From positions 1-5,779 of the forward strand of contig WSZX01000057.1 in NCBI GenBank assembly GCA_013139935.1: 5,779 bases of DNA, read 5' to 3'. Positions 4,823 through 5,779 of this stretch are shown here, in pieces; the first letter of the stretch is position 1; each line of letters opens with the position of its first letter. A program made the position numbers and the translations under genes. Source of the DNA: Ardenticatenales bacterium (GTDB lineage: Bacteria > Chloroflexota > Anaerolineae > Promineifilales > UBA4811). The notes beneath the pieces are model-generated. The model had not been told where the DNA came from and did not search any database. It saw only the letters and a program-made list of their open reading frames with translations.

Positions 4823-5779
4823 ATGCCAACGAATCAACGTTCTTTCTCTGCGCTCTTGACCCGGCGCGGGGTTCCCCTGTGGCGGGATGTGAAGGTTCTC
4901 CAGTGGGTGGCTCAGGTCGTGTCGGCCGCCATCGTCATCGCCTTCCTCATCTTTTTCGTGGGCAACGTGTTGCGAGCGGCCGAGGTCCGGGGGTTGAGTT
5001 TGGGGTATGACTTTGTCGGCCAATCGGCCGGGTTCAGCCTGCCGGAGATGATGATTGACTATACTCCGGCTGACTCTTTCGGGCGGGCTTTTATGGTGGG
5101 GCTGTTGAATACCATCAAGGTCTCCATCGTGGGCGTTTTCCTGGCTACGATCCTGGGGACGCTCACGGCGCTGGCCCGCCTCTCCTCCAATTGGCTGGTG
5201 AGCAGGATTGCCAGCGTTTACATTGAGATCATCCGCAATATTCCGCTGCTGGTGCAGCTTTTCTTCTGGTACTTTGCCGTCTTTAACCAGTTTCCGTCGG
5301 TGGCGGACAGCATCCGCTGGCCTGGACCGATCTATCTGAGCCAGCGGGGCCTGTACACTGTGGCGCCGACTGCAACTGGATCCTTTGGAGTGTGGATGGG
5401 GTTTGTGGCGGCCGGTATCGTAGCCGCTCTGGTTGCGCGAAGCGTTCTGCTGCGCCGCCAGATGCGGACGGGTCAGGATACCCACTATGGATTGGTGGCG
5501 GCGATCGCGCTGATCGCGCTTCCGCTGGCTGGTTGGTTCCTGGTGGGCGATGCCCCGCTGGCCCCAGATTATCCTGTCATGGGCGAGTTCAACTTCACCG
5601 GCGGGCTCAGGCTCACCCCCGAGTTCGCGGCTCTGTTGTGCGGCCTGGTGATCTATACCGGCACTTTTATTGCCGAGGTCGTGCGCGCCGGCATCCAGGC
5701 TGTTTCAGTGGGCCAATTTGACGCGGCTCGCGCACTGGGGCTCAACGGCGGCCAGGTCCTGCGTCTTGTTGTCATGCCC
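4823..5779 (+). CDS. aapQ: Amino acid ABC importer permease, AapQ/BztB type (3' end cut)
   Basis: The frame is open from ATG 4823 to the window end, giving the first 319 residues; family members run to about 400, so about 80 are missing. It is a membrane component of the polar amino acid importer whose binding protein is encoded just upstream (68-base gap). Visible: a cytoplasmic N-terminus, first membrane segment about 29-50, a long extracytoplasmic loop (about 51-88), then the permease domain starting at S-F-G-R-A-F-M-V-G-L-L-N-T-I (85-98). E-I-I-R-N-I-P-L-L-V-Q-L-F-F-W-Y (135-150) is highly typical. A long insert with extra membrane segments (about 160-265) is the AapQ/BztB hallmark. The cytoplasmic EAA-type loop that contacts the ATPase follows: E-V-V-R-A-G (285-290) and D-A-A-R-A-L-G-L (300-307). 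No clear SD site precedes the ATG. The second permease and ATPase genes should follow outside the window. Confidence 0.92.
   Translation, partial: MPTNQRSFSALLTRRGVPLWRDVKVLQWVAQVVSAAIVIAFLIFFVGNVLRAAEVRGLSLGYDFVGQSAGFSLPEMMIDYTPADSFGRAFMVGLLNTIKVSIVGVFLATILGTLTALARLSSNWLVSRIASVYIEIIRNIPLLVQLFFWYFAVFNQFPSVADSIRWPGPIYLSQRGLYTVAPTATGSFGVWMGFVAAGIVAALVARSVLLRRQMRTGQDTHYGLVAAIALIALPLAGWFLVGDAPLAPDYPVMGEFNFTGGLRLTPEFAALLCGLVIYTGTFIAEVVRAGIQAVSVGQFDAARALGLNGGQVLRLVVMP

Noticed and set aside
3513..4829. A 438-codon open frame on the minus strand across the binding-protein gene
   Set aside because: It is antisense to a clear AapJ-type gene with a strong SD and signal peptide, its composition is Gly/Ala/Arg/His-rich without recognisable domains, and long antisense frames are common in GC-rich genes.
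4751..5485. A 244-codon minus-strand frame opposite the permease gene
   Set aside because: It is rich in His/Arg/Gln/Pro, the mirror image of hydrophobic codons, while the plus strand encodes an unmistakable permease.

Overview
The window is a GC-rich bacterial stretch holding five genes, the last cut by the window edge. Two predicted lipoproteins with classical lipoboxes, one a solute-binding protein tethered by an N-terminal Cys, point to a high-GC lineage such as Chloroflexota (Anaerolineae-like). Other features agree: a Pro/Thr/Gln-rich lipoprotein stalk, one TTG start, and a mix of strong Shine-Dalgarno starts and starts without one. The taxonomic guess rests on protein style only.

Layout: 1-365 has no gene I can support. 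A minus-strand block follows. It holds a secreted lipoprotein with a small C-terminal domain of unknown function (366-953), a TauE/SafE (TSUP) family membrane transporter (1106-1870), and a guanidino-group-modifying hydrolase of the dimethylarginine dimethylaminohydrolase/arginine deiminase superfamily (1863-2897). The hydrolase and transporter overlap by 8 bases and are almost certainly one transcript. An 807-base divergent intergenic region (2898-3704) follows. On the plus strand are the solute-binding protein (3705-4754) and first permease (4823 to the window end) of an AapJQMP/BztABCD-type polar amino acid ABC importer. A perfect 12-bp hairpin separates these two genes.

Working model (inference): the importer takes up polar amino acids or their derivatives, the divergently transcribed hydrolase acts on a guanidino compound inside the cell, and the TSUP protein moves a small anion or product across the membrane. 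Nothing in the sequence fixes the substrates.

The most unusual part is the divergent region. It carries a 41-bp direct repeat in two copies 413 bp apart, one touching the leftward promoter and one just upstream of the rightward promoter. It also has two good sigma70-type promoters facing right, a dyad over the start of the proximal one, short tandem repeats, and a structured leader of about 275 nt before the binding-protein gene. I found no CRISPR array, tRNA, rRNA, insertion sequence or defence system.
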